Source of the DNA: Streptomyces tauricus
GTDB lineage: Bacteria > Actinomycetota > Actinomycetes > Streptomycetales > Streptomycetaceae
Length of the DNA: 64,000 nucleotides
Direction of reading: 5' to 3'
Assembly: GCF_014650955.1 (NCBI RefSeq)
Contig: NZ_BMVY01000042.1
Location: 1 to 64,000, forward strand
Part shown: piece after piece, positions 1-8,395 of the stretch
How positions within the stretch are numbered: the first letter of the stretch is position 1
How the letters are laid out: the number at the start of each line of letters is the position of its first letter
Program-made: the position numbers and the translations under genes
Notes under the pieces: model-generated
What the model was told of the DNA's origin: nothing
Database searches by the model: none
What the model saw: the letters and a program-made list of their open reading frames with translations, nothing else

Positions 1-2
1 CG

Positions 3-1142
3 GTCGCCGCGCCGGCCGTCCCCGCGCCGGCCGCCCCCGCAGGGGCGACCCCGCGGCCCGCGCCGCCGAAGGACCCCGAGAGCCCGGCCTACGGCGCCTA
101 CCTGGACTACGGGCCCCGCGGGGTGGCCCGGATCGCCGAGCTGAGCCGCTGGCTGGGCGGGGCCGAGCTGCGCGTGGCGCACACGTATCTGCCGGGCGAC
201 CGCTGGAGCAACATCGAGGGCCTGCCCGGCTTCCTCGACGCCTGGGCCCACTGGCGGCGGGCGGAGGCCGACCGGCTCTTCGTCCTCAACGTGCCCATGC
301 TGGAGCGCAACGAGGAGGGCGTCTCCGACCGGGAGGTCCGGGCTCTGCTGCGGCGCGGCGCGGCCGGGGAGTACGACCACCACTTCCGCAAGCTGGCCGA
401 GCGGCTCGTCGAGCTGGAGGTGCCCGACACCGTCATCGTGCTCGGCTGGGAGATGAACGGCATCACGTACACCCATCGCTGCGGGCCGGACCCGGAGGCC
501 TGGAAGAAGTACTGGGACAGGATCGTCACCGCCATGAGAGCGGTGCCGGGGCAGAAATTCCGCTTCGACTTCACTCCGAACCGCGGCCGGGACGCCATTC
601 CCTGGACCCAGTGCTATCCGGGCGACGAGACGGTCGACATCATCGGCATGGATTCGTACGACCAGCCGCACGGACAGTCATTCGACGAGGCGGTTTCGGA
701 GCCCTACGGGCTTCAGGCGCACGTCGACTTCGCGAAAGCGCACGGAAAGCCGATTTCCTATCCTGAATGGGGGCTCTTCCGAAACGGCGACAACGCGACC
801 TACATGAAGCGCATGCTCGCCTGGCTGGACGAGCACAAGCCGCTGTACAACACGCTCACCGACTACTGCCCGCACGGTGTGTGGCAGTGCGACGACAACC
901 CCGAGGCCTCGGAGATCTACCGGTCCGTGCTCTTCGGCCGCAAGGATCCGACCCCGAAGCCCACCGATCCGACTCCGAAGCCGACGGACCCGACCCCGAA
1001 GCCGACCGATCCGCCGAAGCCCACCGACCCGACACCGGTGCAGCCGCCGAACTGTTCGCCGGTGGCCCTGGGCGACTGGGTGGAGTACTGGCTCGGCGGG
1101 AAGCTCTGTCTGCGCTTCGACTGGTGGTCGCGCAACCGCTGA
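3..1142 (+). CDS. Secreted GH26-type glycoside hydrolase, 5' end outside window
   Basis: The frame is open from base 3, so the start and signal peptide lie upstream of the window; an internal GTG at 123 is not a convincing start. The visible N-terminus is a Pro/Ala-rich linker, then a compact beta/alpha-barrel-like domain. GWEMNG (Glu at 450-452) fits the acid/base and YPEWG (Glu at 765-767) the nucleophile of GH26 mannanase-type enzymes. A seven-residue DPTPKPT repeat (about 942-1047) leads to a short C-terminal cap with two Cys. It probably cleaves a beta-linked polysaccharide outside the cell. It converges on the exopolysaccharide operon, so it may trim that polymer; this is inference from position. 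The exact substrate is unknown. Confidence 0.75.
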   Translation, partial: VAAPAVPAPAAPAGATPRPAPPKDPESPAYGAYLDYGPRGVARIAELSRWLGGAELRVAHTYLPGDRWSNIEGLPGFLDAWAHWRRAEADRLFVLNVPMLERNEEGVSDREVRALLRRGAAGEYDHHFRKLAERLVELEVPDTVIVLGWEMNGITYTHRCGPDPEAWKKYWDRIVTAMRAVPGQKFRFDFTPNRGRDAIPWTQCYPGDETVDIIGMDSYDQPHGQSFDEAVSEPYGLQAHVDFAKAHGKPISYPEWGLFRNGDNATYMKRMLAWLDEHKPLYNTLTDYCPHGVWQCDDNPEASEIYRSVLFGRKDPTPKPTDPTPKPTDPTPKPTDPPKPTDPTPVQPPNCSPVALGDWVEYWLGGKLCLRFDWWSRNR

Positions 1143-1188
1143 CCCGGAGACGGGAACGGCGACGGAGACGGAGGTGGCGGCGGGTCGG

Positions 1189-2364
1189 TCACGGCCTGCC
1201 GCCACCGCGTGCCTTCCAGCCGAGGAACCGGTCGAGCAGCTTCTTGCCCCGGCTGCGGGCGGCCACGTCACAGACGGCGGCGGACATCAGCGGCGCCGTC
1301 CGCCGCCGGGCCAGCAGGAAACGCTGGTTGACCACGGGCTGCGGGCGCCAGTGGTGCTTGTAGGGCTCGTTGCCGCGCAGCAGGCTGAGCACCCGGCGCC
1401 CGCCCGCTCCACCGCTCGTGCCGGTGCCCGTGTCCGTGCCGGTGTGCTGGGCGCAGGAGTTCAGCAGCATCGTCGCCACGTCCGCCTTGCGCTCCCGCAG
1501 CTCGGGATGCGCGCCGTACAGGTAGCCGCCCGCCAGCCGCTCCGACAGGAGCGTCAGGTCGACCGCCACCACGGTGCCGTCCACCCGGAACTCGGTCACC
1601 ACCGCGTCCCCGGCGCGGACCATCGGCCCCACCGAACGGATCAGATGTTCGGCGAAGCGATCCTGCAGATGCTCGGTGGTCACCTTCCGGCCCTGCCACT
1701 GCAGCCGGTGCAGCTCCAGCAGTCTGCGCAGGGCCGTGTCGACCTCGTCGGGGCGTACGGCCCGCCGTTCGACCCCCAGCGCGGACAGCTTGCGCAGCTT
1801 GGCGCGGACCCGCTGCTGGGCCTTGGCCGTCGCCAGCCGTCCGATCAGGTCGTCCATCGGCAGGGCGGGCAGCTCCAGGCACAGCGAGTCGGGCACCTGC
1901 CGCCGGGGCCCGCGCCAGCTCGCGTACACCCGCTCCACCGCGCCGCCGGGCCGTACCTCACGGAAGTCGATCAGCGCGGTGCGCGCGGCCGCGGCCAGCC
2001 CGTCGGCCAGGGCGGAGGCCGCACGGTCGGCGCGCTCGCCGTCCTCGATCAGCACGTCCCCGAAGTCGGAGATCGACCCGCCCAGCGGTACGAGGGCCGG
2101 CCACGGCTGCCGTACGAGCATCAGCGGCGCGGCGGCCACCAGGTCGGCGCCGTCGCGCACGAGCACGAGCCGGAGCCAGCCGGGCGTGCCGTACGAGAGC
2201 CACCACGAGTGCAGCCACGCGTGGCTCTGGAACGGGGTGGCCGTGCCGCAGTTCCGGTACAGCCTTCCCCACTCCTCGGCCAGCCGGCCGAACTCCCGCT
2301 CGTCCGTGCACAGTTCCGTACGCAGTTCGGTGCGCGGCTGGGTCCGCAGCGCGGCGGCTCTCAC
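1189..2364 (-). CDS. BioF2-like GNAT-fold acyltransferase of the EPS operon
   Basis: A 391-residue protein read from GTG at 2364. This start overlaps the stop of the Wzz-like gene in a GTGA junction, which decides it over a longer open frame. The C-terminal half, with KAQQRVRAKLRKL followed by a region ending YLYGAHPELRERK, resembles the BioF2/CelD-type Acetyltransf_6 fold used by many exopolysaccharide loci. It is cytoplasmic, with no signal or membrane segment. It is the last gene of the minus-strand operon and converges on the glycosidase at 3-1142. A likely role is acyl modification of a sugar or lipid-linked intermediate; donor and acceptor cannot be told from sequence. A FemAB-like peptidyl transferase is the alternative. 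Confidence 0.7.
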   Translation of the reverse strand: MRAAALRTQPRTELRTELCTDEREFGRLAEEWGRLYRNCGTATPFQSHAWLHSWWLSYGTPGWLRLVLVRDGADLVAAAPLMLVRQPWPALVPLGGSISDFGDVLIEDGERADRAASALADGLAAAARTALIDFREVRPGGAVERVYASWRGPRRQVPDSLCLELPALPMDDLIGRLATAKAQQRVRAKLRKLSALGVERRAVRPDEVDTALRRLLELHRLQWQGRKVTTEHLQDRFAEHLIRSVGPMVRAGDAVVTEFRVDGTVVAVDLTLLSERLAGGYLYGAHPELRERKADVATMLLNSCAQHTGTDTGTGTSGGAGGRRVLSLLRGNEPYKHHWRPQPVVNQRFLLARRRTAPLMSAAVCDVAARSRGKKLLDRFLGWKARGGGRP

Positions 2365-3017
2365 AGCTGTCCGTGGACGTCGGCGGCGGTGGCGGGGCCC
2401 GGCACCGAGGCCGTGGGCGCGGCCCCCGGGGCGCGGCGCGGGCGGACCAGCAGCGCGAGTCCGCCGAGCAGTCCGCCGGCGCTCGCGCCGACGAGAGCGG
2501 TCACCGACGCGGACGCCGAGGACGCCTCGGTGGGCCGGATCGCCCGCGAGAACTGCAGCAGCTCCACATGCGTGCTGTTCTCGGCGTCGTTCGCGTGCCG
2601 GGTCAGCGAGCGGGACACGGCGTTGGCGATGTCCGCGGCGAGGTCCGGCTGCGTGGAGGTGGCGGTCACGGCGACCATCGGCGCGTCCGGCGAGGTCGCC
2701 GTCCGCACGCTCTCGCGCAGGGTCGACACCGGTACGCCCGCCCACACCTGGGCGTCCCCGAGCACCGCGAGCTGGGTGGCGACCCGCCCGTACGCCTGCG
2801 CGAAGCCGAGCGCCGCCGCCGGGTCCGACTGCTCGGTGGGGACGGCGATGACGTAACTCGTGGCGGTGTACTGCGGAGTCTTCAGGCTGCCGTACGCGCC
2901 GCCGAGCACCCCGCCGAGGAGGGCGCCCGCGGCGAGCAGGGACCACGGCGGCAGCGCCCTGGCCCGCGCGAGGGCCGTTCCCGGCCGCCCGGTGATACGG
3001 ATGGGGTTGTCGGTCAT
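2361..3017 (-). CDS. Wzz-like chain-length/co-polymerase membrane protein
   Basis: 218 residues with one membrane helix at about 26-42 and a second at about 172-191. They flank an extracytoplasmic stretch rich in ATSYVIAVPT- and TATSTQPDLAADIANAVS-like segments. This two-helix arrangement and the DPxxAxxIANAV-type motif are typical of the Wzz/capsule co-polymerase N-terminal domain. No tyrosine-kinase domain is fused; the C-terminal 27 residues are a Pro/Ala-rich cytoplasmic tail. It starts at ATG 3017 and overlaps the preceding glycosyltransferase stop (3014) by 4 bp. In EPS pathways this protein tunes polymer length together with the Wzy-like polymerase, which is encoded by this operon. Confidence 0.75.
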   Translation of the reverse strand: MTDNPIRITGRPGTALARARALPPWSLLAAGALLGGVLGGAYGSLKTPQYTATSYVIAVPTEQSDPAAALGFAQAYGRVATQLAVLGDAQVWAGVPVSTLRESVRTATSPDAPMVAVTATSTQPDLAADIANAVSRSLTRHANDAENSTHVELLQFSRAIRPTEASSASASVTALVGASAGGLLGGLALLVRPRRAPGAAPTASVPGPATAADVHGQL

Positions 3018-4195
3018 GTGGAACTCACTCCCAGAGTTGCGGCCGTGTAGATGTCCATGAGCCGGTCGGCACTGCGGGCGATGCTGTAGTGATGGGCGGC
3101 CTGTGGCGCGGAGCGCGGCCCGGGGCCCTGCGCACGGGCCTGCCGCACGGCCCGTACGAAGGAGTCCGCGCCGCCCTGCACCCGGCGGGCGAACGGGGCC
3201 GCGTCCCGGGGCAGGTCGTCGACGGCCGGGCAGGAGACGTAGAGCACGGGCAGGCCGGCCGCCAGGGCCTCCACGACGGCGAGCCCGAAGGCCTCCTCGG
3301 CGGACGGCGAGGCGAGGAGGTCCATGGCGTCGGTGAGGGCCGGCAGATCGAGACCGTCCGCGACGCCGCGCTGTGCCGGTCCCAGCGGTGCGGGTCCGTG
3401 CGGTGCGGCCGTCTGCGGTGCTGGTCCGTTCGGGCGCTCGCCCGTGAACAGCACCCGGTCGGCGACCCCCGTGCGCTGCGCCGCCCGCCGCAGCACGCTC
3501 TCCTCCGGGCCCCCGCCGACCAGCAGCAGCCAGACGTCGTCGGGGAGTTCGGCCAGTGCCCGCACCAGCACCTCGAACCGCTTGCCGGCCGTCAGCCGCC
3601 CGACACCCCCGACGACGTACGCCCCCTGCGGCAGCCCCAGCCGCCGCCGGGTGCTCTCGCGGCGGGCCGCGTCGAAGCGGAAGCGGTCCACGTCGATGCC
3701 GTTCGGTACGACCTCGATGCGCGGTCCCGGCACGCCCCAGCGGCGCAGCCGTTCGGCGACCGTGGGCGAGACCGCGACGGTGGAGCGGCCGAGCCGTTCG
3801 CTGGCCAGGTACAGCGCGCGAACGCCGGGGGTGAGCCTGCGGCCCTCCATCTGCGAGTCGCCGAGCGAGTGTTCGGTGGCCACGACGGCCCTCACCCCGG
3901 CGAGCCGCGCGGCGGCCCTGCCGTACACACAGGCCCGGTAGAGGTGGGTGTGGACGACGTCGTAGCGGCCGCGGCGGATCAGCCGGGCCAGGCGCGGGAG
4001 CGCCGCGAGGTCACGGTTGCCCTGTATGCCGAGGTGGGTGACGCGCACGCCGTCCGCGACGAGGCCCTCCGCGACCGCGCCCGGGTTGGTGAGGGTCACC
4101 ACGTCGCAGTCGACGGGCAGGTTCCGCACCAGCAGCCGCAGTTGCTGCTCGGCCCCGCCGACGCCGAGCCCGGTGATGACGTGCAGGGCCCTCAC
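3014..4195 (-). CDS. GT4 family glycosyltransferase (EPS)
   Basis: 393 residues from a GTG that overlaps the deacetylase stop by 4 bp (GTGA, 4192-4195). A longer open frame continues upstream but is a shadow of the deacetylase gene. The N-terminus ALHVITGLGVGGAEQQL is the standard GT-B donor/acceptor loop of the GT4 family. The C-terminal AEEAFGLAVVEA carries the E-x7-E signature that contacts the nucleotide sugar. An insertion rich in Pro/Ala (GPAPQTAAPHGPAPLG) interrupts the C-terminal Rossmann domain. It probably acts in the cytoplasm, adding a sugar to the lipid-linked repeat unit. The sugar is unknown. Confidence 0.82.
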   Translation of the reverse strand: MRALHVITGLGVGGAEQQLRLLVRNLPVDCDVVTLTNPGAVAEGLVADGVRVTHLGIQGNRDLAALPRLARLIRRGRYDVVHTHLYRACVYGRAAARLAGVRAVVATEHSLGDSQMEGRRLTPGVRALYLASERLGRSTVAVSPTVAERLRRWGVPGPRIEVVPNGIDVDRFRFDAARRESTRRRLGLPQGAYVVGGVGRLTAGKRFEVLVRALAELPDDVWLLLVGGGPEESVLRRAAQRTGVADRVLFTGERPNGPAPQTAAPHGPAPLGPAQRGVADGLDLPALTDAMDLLASPSAEEAFGLAVVEALAAGLPVLYVSCPAVDDLPRDAAPFARRVQGGADSFVRAVRQARAQGPGPRSAPQAAHHYSIARSADRLMDIYTAATLGVSST

Positions 4196-5019
4196 CGGGC
4201 CTCCTCCGTCACCGCGTCGGCCGCCGCCAGGGGCACCGGGCGCCTGCGCAGCCGGTTGAGCCCGTACTTCAGCCGCAGCCGCCAGAAGGTGTCGTTCTCC
4301 CCGATGTGCACCCGGGGCAGGGCGAAGACACCGGTGAGCGGACCGGGGTCGATCGCGCACGCGTAGCCGTACCCGGCGGCCCGCACGGCGTCGGCGACCC
4401 GCTGGTCGACGGTCCCGTACGGGTAGCACAGGCCCGCCACCTCACGGCCCGTCAGCTCGGAGAGCAGAGCCCGGCTGCCACCGACCTCGGCGCCCAGCAG
4501 CGCGTCGTCCGCCAGGGTGAGGTCGACATGGGTGAGGCCGTGCGAGGCGATCTCCAGGCCCTCGGTGTCCGCGAGCCGGCGGATGCCGTCGGCGCTCAGG
4601 AGGGGTTTGCGGGGGCCGAGCGGGTCCCACTCGTTCGTGCCGCCGAGCCTGCCCGGCAGGACGAACACGGTGGCGCCGAAGCCCCAGCGTTGGAGTACGG
4701 GCAGGGCGTGGTCGGCGAAGTCCGCGTAGCCGTCGTCGAAGGTGAGGCCGACCAGGCCCTTTCCCTCGCCCCGGGCGTGGGCCGCGAGGAGGTCCGCCAT
4801 GCCCACCCCGTGCAGGCCCCGGCGGTGCAGCCAGCCCAGCTGCCGGTCGAGGCGGTCGGGCGAGACCGTGATGCGGTACGGGTCGTCGGAGCAGTCGCCC
4901 ACCGAGTGGTACATCGCCACCCACAGGGGCGCGACGCGGGGGACGACCGGGGGCGTATCTGTACGCGGGGCCGGGTCGGTGGAGTCGGTCGGGTCGGTCG
5001 GGTCAGCGGCAACGGGCAT
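4192..5019 (-). CDS. NodB-type polysaccharide deacetylase (CE4)
   Basis: 275 residues. TFDDGYADF holds the metal-binding Asp pair and SHGLTHVDL the two metal His of the carbohydrate esterase 4 fold; CYPYGT is the third conserved motif. The first 30 residues are a Pro/Asp/Thr repeat (DPTDPTDSTDP), with no obvious signal peptide, so the enzyme may act in the cytoplasm or leave by another route. ATG at 5019 overlaps the 3' end of the flippase gene by 17 bp. In EPS loci such enzymes remove N- or O-acetyl groups from hexosamine-containing polymers. This suggests, but does not prove, an amino-sugar in this polymer. Confidence 0.82.
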   Translation of the reverse strand: MPVAADPTDPTDSTDPAPRTDTPPVVPRVAPLWVAMYHSVGDCSDDPYRITVSPDRLDRQLGWLHRRGLHGVGMADLLAAHARGEGKGLVGLTFDDGYADFADHALPVLQRWGFGATVFVLPGRLGGTNEWDPLGPRKPLLSADGIRRLADTEGLEIASHGLTHVDLTLADDALLGAEVGGSRALLSELTGREVAGLCYPYGTVDQRVADAVRAAGYGYACAIDPGPLTGVFALPRVHIGENDTFWRLRLKYGLNRLRRRPVPLAAADAVTEEAR

Positions 5020-7042
5020 GGGGGAGCCTTCGGGTGACGGAGCGGAGGGCGGTTCGGAAGGCGGGTGCGACGGCCTGGACGCCGAGCAACCGGAGCAGCA
5101 GGACGTAGACGAGGGTGACGGTCAGACCCCCGGCGAACAGGGCGGGCGCGGACGAGTCGAAGCGACTGGCGACCAGGGCCCCCGCGACCGCCGCGCACAC
5201 GGCCGCGCGCAGCGGCTTGCTGAGTTCGTGGACGACCCGGCGGGTACGGATCGGCACGCTGCGCCGCTCGTTCATGCCGGACAGCAGCAGCGCCGCGGTG
5301 AGGGTGATCCCCACCGCGTTCGCGGCGGCGATCCCGGACACCCCCCAGGCGCCGACGGTCGCGGCGCCGATCCACGAGGTGGCCACGATGCCCGCGGCCA
5401 TCGCAGCGAGCGGGTACCAGGTGGGGCGGCCGGCCGAGAAGTACGTCCGTACGAGCGCGCCCACGAGGGTGTGGCCGAGCAGCCCCACCGAGTAGACCCG
5501 CATGACGGTCGCCGTCGCCGCCGTGTCCCGCGCGGTGAACGCGCCGCGCTGGAAGAGGAGTTCGATGATCTGCGGCGCGCACGCGAAGACCGCCGCCGCG
5601 CCCAGCAGGACTATGCACGCGGCGACCGAGACGTCGTGCTCGACCCGGTGGCGGGCCCGCTCGGTGTCGCCCTCGGCGAGCGCCTGCGCCAGCACCGGGA
5701 AGGTGACCGTGCACAGCATCAGCGAGAGGGTCATCGGGATCTGGGCCACCTTCTGCGCGTAGTTCAGGTGCGAGATGGCTCCGGAGGGGAGGTGCGAGGC
5801 GAGATAGCGCTCGATGAGGACCTGGGACTGACGGCAGAGGGCGAAGAGCAGGACGGGGGTGACGAGGGCGAGATTCACCGAGTGCGTCACAGGGTGTGCC
5901 ACCGGGTGCGTCTGCGGGTGCGTCCCCGATCGCTCCCCGGGCTGCCCGGCCACGGGGCTTTCGGCACCGGCCGCGGTTGAGACCGTCGCCGCCGTCGAGG
6001 TCGAGGTCGAGGTCGAGGTCGAGGTCGAGGTCGTGGTCTCGGTCCGGTGGCGGCCGAAGAGCTGTCGTACGAGGGCGGGAAGCTGCGCCGCCACCATCAG
6101 GCAGCCGCCCAGCGCGACGCCGATGGCCGCCGACCGCACGCCCCAGTGGCCGCCGAGGACGAACATCGCGGTGATGATGCCGGTGTTGTAGGCGACGTAG
6201 ATGGCGGCCGGAGCCAGGAAGCGGCGGTGCGCGCGCAGCGCCGCGCTGCAGTAGCCGGCGAGTCCGAAACTCAGGACGCAGGTCGCCGTCAGCCGCGTGC
6301 AGTCGACCGCGAGCCCGGGGTCGGGCAGTCCCGGCGCGAGCCCCGCGACCAGGTAGGGCGCCCCGGCGATCAGCAGCGCGGAGACCCCCACGAGGACCAG
6401 CGTGATCCGGGGCAGGGTGGAGGCGACCAGCGCCCGGACGGGGTCGCCGCCGGTTCCGCGGGCCCGGCGTGCCACGGCCAGGCTGAACGCCGGGACCAGC
6501 ACGAAGGCCATCCCGTCCTCGATCAGCAGCGTCGCCGCGACCTCCGGCACGGTCCACGCGACCAGGAAGGCGTCCGTCTCGGTCCCGGCCCCGAAGAGAT
6601 GCGCGAGCGCCTGGTCCCGGCCGAGGCCGAGCAGCGCGCCCGCGATGGAGAGGACGGCGGTGACGAGCGTGGCCTTGGCGAGGAACCCACGGGTGGGCGG
6701 GGTGACTTCGGCGGGCGCGGCCCCGGTGCCGGTGGGGGCGGCCCCGCCTGGTGCGGCGTCGGCCGTCGCCACACGGGCGCCGGGCAACTGGACGTCGTCC
6801 GCGCACCCGGTCGCGGTGTCGCCGTGCGTCGCGGTCCCGGCGGCCGTGCCGTGCTTCTCGCCCGCTGTCCCGGTGCCGGTCCCGCCTCGTGTGCCGGTGC
6901 CGATGCCGGCTTCGGTCCCGGTGGCGGTCACGGCTCCGGTCCGGCGGCGGCGACCCTTTCGCGCCGCCGTTCCCTCCGCCACTCCCTCCGTCGTTCCTCC
7001 CACCGTTCCCTCGTCCTCGGCCCGGGAGGGCGTCACCGTCAT
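5003..7042 (-). CDS. MurJ/Wzx-like lipid-linked oligosaccharide flippase
   Basis: 679 residues starting at ATG 7042, which overlaps the polymerase stop in an ATGA junction. After about 115 residues of low-complexity Thr/Gly/Ala sequence comes a MATE/MVF-type body: LGLGRDQALAHLFGAGTETDAFL is the family's N-terminal signature, followed by about a dozen hydrophobic helices. A Ser-Thr repeat in the middle is encoded by six tandem 6-bp units at 5994-6029. It most likely flips the undecaprenyl-linked EPS repeat unit. The essential lipid II MurJ is normally encoded elsewhere in Streptomyces, so this is read as a dedicated paralogue. The long N-terminal extension is unusual for the family. Confidence 0.78.
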   Translation of the reverse strand: MTVTPSRAEDEGTVGGTTEGVAEGTAARKGRRRRTGAVTATGTEAGIGTGTRGGTGTGTAGEKHGTAAGTATHGDTATGCADDVQLPGARVATADAAPGGAAPTGTGAAPAEVTPPTRGFLAKATLVTAVLSIAGALLGLGRDQALAHLFGAGTETDAFLVAWTVPEVAATLLIEDGMAFVLVPAFSLAVARRARGTGGDPVRALVASTLPRITLVLVGVSALLIAGAPYLVAGLAPGLPDPGLAVDCTRLTATCVLSFGLAGYCSAALRAHRRFLAPAAIYVAYNTGIITAMFVLGGHWGVRSAAIGVALGGCLMVAAQLPALVRQLFGRHRTETTTSTSTSTSTSTSTAATVSTAAGAESPVAGQPGERSGTHPQTHPVAHPVTHSVNLALVTPVLLFALCRQSQVLIERYLASHLPSGAISHLNYAQKVAQIPMTLSLMLCTVTFPVLAQALAEGDTERARHRVEHDVSVAACIVLLGAAAVFACAPQIIELLFQRGAFTARDTAATATVMRVYSVGLLGHTLVGALVRTYFSAGRPTWYPLAAMAAGIVATSWIGAATVGAWGVSGIAAANAVGITLTAALLLSGMNERRSVPIRTRRVVHELSKPLRAAVCAAVAGALVASRFDSSAPALFAGGLTVTLVYVLLLRLLGVQAVAPAFRTALRSVTRRLPHARCR
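5994..6029. repeat. Six tandem 6-bp units (gtcgag) inside the flippase gene
   Basis: Six perfect head-to-tail copies of gtcgag, read on the minus strand as alternating Thr-Ser codons in the cytoplasmic loop of the flippase. The unit is a multiple of three, so copy-number change would lengthen or shorten the loop without a frameshift. Confidence 0.9.
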
Positions 7043-8391
7043 CGTTCCCCAGCCCTCTCGTGGGCACCTTCGTGGGCGGTTTCGTCGCCGCCCTCGTCGG
7101 CCAGTGCCCACCAGGCGGCGAAGCCGATGACCAGCGCGGTCAGCACGGTCGAGGGGCCGCCGATGTCGGCGTACACGAAGTCGACCAGCTGCCAGACCAG
7201 CAGTCCGCAGGCGACGAGCGCGCAGTCGAGGCCGCTCGCGGAACGCCGTGCGCGGATGAGCCGCCGCAGTGCGAGGACCAGCAGGGCCAGCCAGCTGCCG
7301 GCCAGCGCGAGCAGCCCCAGCAGCCCCTGCTCGCTGAGGATCAGCAGATACATGTTGTGCGGTGACAACAGCGGCTGGCGCTGGAAACCGGCGCCCGCCC
7401 CGTCCGTGTCACTGCCCGAGGACAGCGCGAGCGAGGCGTGCCCGTCGCGGTGGTCGGGGAAGCCCTTCAGCCCCACCCCGGTCAGCGGCTGATCGCGCCA
7501 CATGTCGACGGCGGCCGTCCACATCGTGTACCGGTCGGTCACCGACTGGTCCGGCGCGTCCGCGACCTGCGTGATGCTGCTGATCCGCTCCTGGAGCATC
7601 GCGGAGCCCACCCCGAGCCCGCCCACCAGGACCACCGCGGCCGCCGCCACCGCCGCGAAGACCTGCACGGCCCGCCGCATCCCCGCGAGCACGAGCTGCG
7701 CCCCGCACGTCACGGCGGTCGCGATCCACGCGCCCCGGCTGAACGACAGCGCGAGCGGCAGCAGCAGGGCCAGCGCGCACACCGCCGCCGCGGTCCGCTG
7801 CCGCGCGGGCCCCGACCCGAGCGCGAGACCGAGCGCGCACACCAGCCCGAACGCCACCACGGCCGCCATGCCCATGATGTCCGTCGCTCCGAAGGTGCCC
7901 ACCGCCCGGATCATCTCGCCCTGGTACGAGGCCCCGGTCCCGGTCACGAACTGGTGGACCCCGAGCGCTCCTTGCCACAGCGCCAGCCCGACGAGGGACC
8001 AGGCGACCAGGCGGGCGTCACGGCGGTCGCGTACCAGCAGCATCACCGCCGCGGGTACCAGAACGAAGACCTGCAGATAGCGCACGAGCCCTTCGGCCCC
8101 CACCCCGGCCGAGGCCGCGCCGGCCGTCGCGACCGCGACCCCTACGACGGGCAGCCCGAGCACGACGGCGGCGGTACGGGACAGGGGGCGCCGGCGGCCG
8201 CGTACGAGACGCAGTGCGCAGCCGACCACGACCAGCCCGGACACCGCGTCGGCGAGGGTGCCGCCGCCGTCCCCGGAGACCGGCAGCGCGAGCGTCAGGA
8301 CCAGCGCGATCACGGGCAGCACGGGGAGGAAGCGGCGGGGCGCCGCGGCCACGACGGCGACCAGGGGCGGGGCGGGCAGGACCTGGGTCAC
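7039..8391 (-). CDS. Wzy/O-antigen-ligase-like membrane protein
   Basis: 450 residues from GTG 8391, with roughly ten to twelve hydrophobic helices. The large extracytoplasmic loop in the C-terminal half contains DRYTMWTAAVDMWRDQPLTGVG-type sequence, then GFQRQPLLSPHNMYLLILSE. The SxxHN-type element at the loop end is typical of Wzy_C/O-antigen ligases. It would polymerise flipped repeat units, or ligate the chain to a carrier, at the outer face of the membrane. It lies 4 bp downstream of the sugar-transferase stop, so the genes are probably co-transcribed and coupled. Confidence 0.77.
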   Translation of the reverse strand: MTQVLPAPPLVAVVAAAPRRFLPVLPVIALVLTLALPVSGDGGGTLADAVSGLVVVGCALRLVRGRRRPLSRTAAVVLGLPVVGVAVATAGAASAGVGAEGLVRYLQVFVLVPAAVMLLVRDRRDARLVAWSLVGLALWQGALGVHQFVTGTGASYQGEMIRAVGTFGATDIMGMAAVVAFGLVCALGLALGSGPARQRTAAAVCALALLLPLALSFSRGAWIATAVTCGAQLVLAGMRRAVQVFAAVAAAAVVLVGGLGVGSAMLQERISSITQVADAPDQSVTDRYTMWTAAVDMWRDQPLTGVGLKGFPDHRDGHASLALSSGSDTDGAGAGFQRQPLLSPHNMYLLILSEQGLLGLLALAGSWLALLVLALRRLIRARRSASGLDCALVACGLLVWQLVDFVYADIGGPSTVLTALVIGFAAWWALADEGGDETAHEGAHERAGER

Positions 8392-8395
8392 CGGT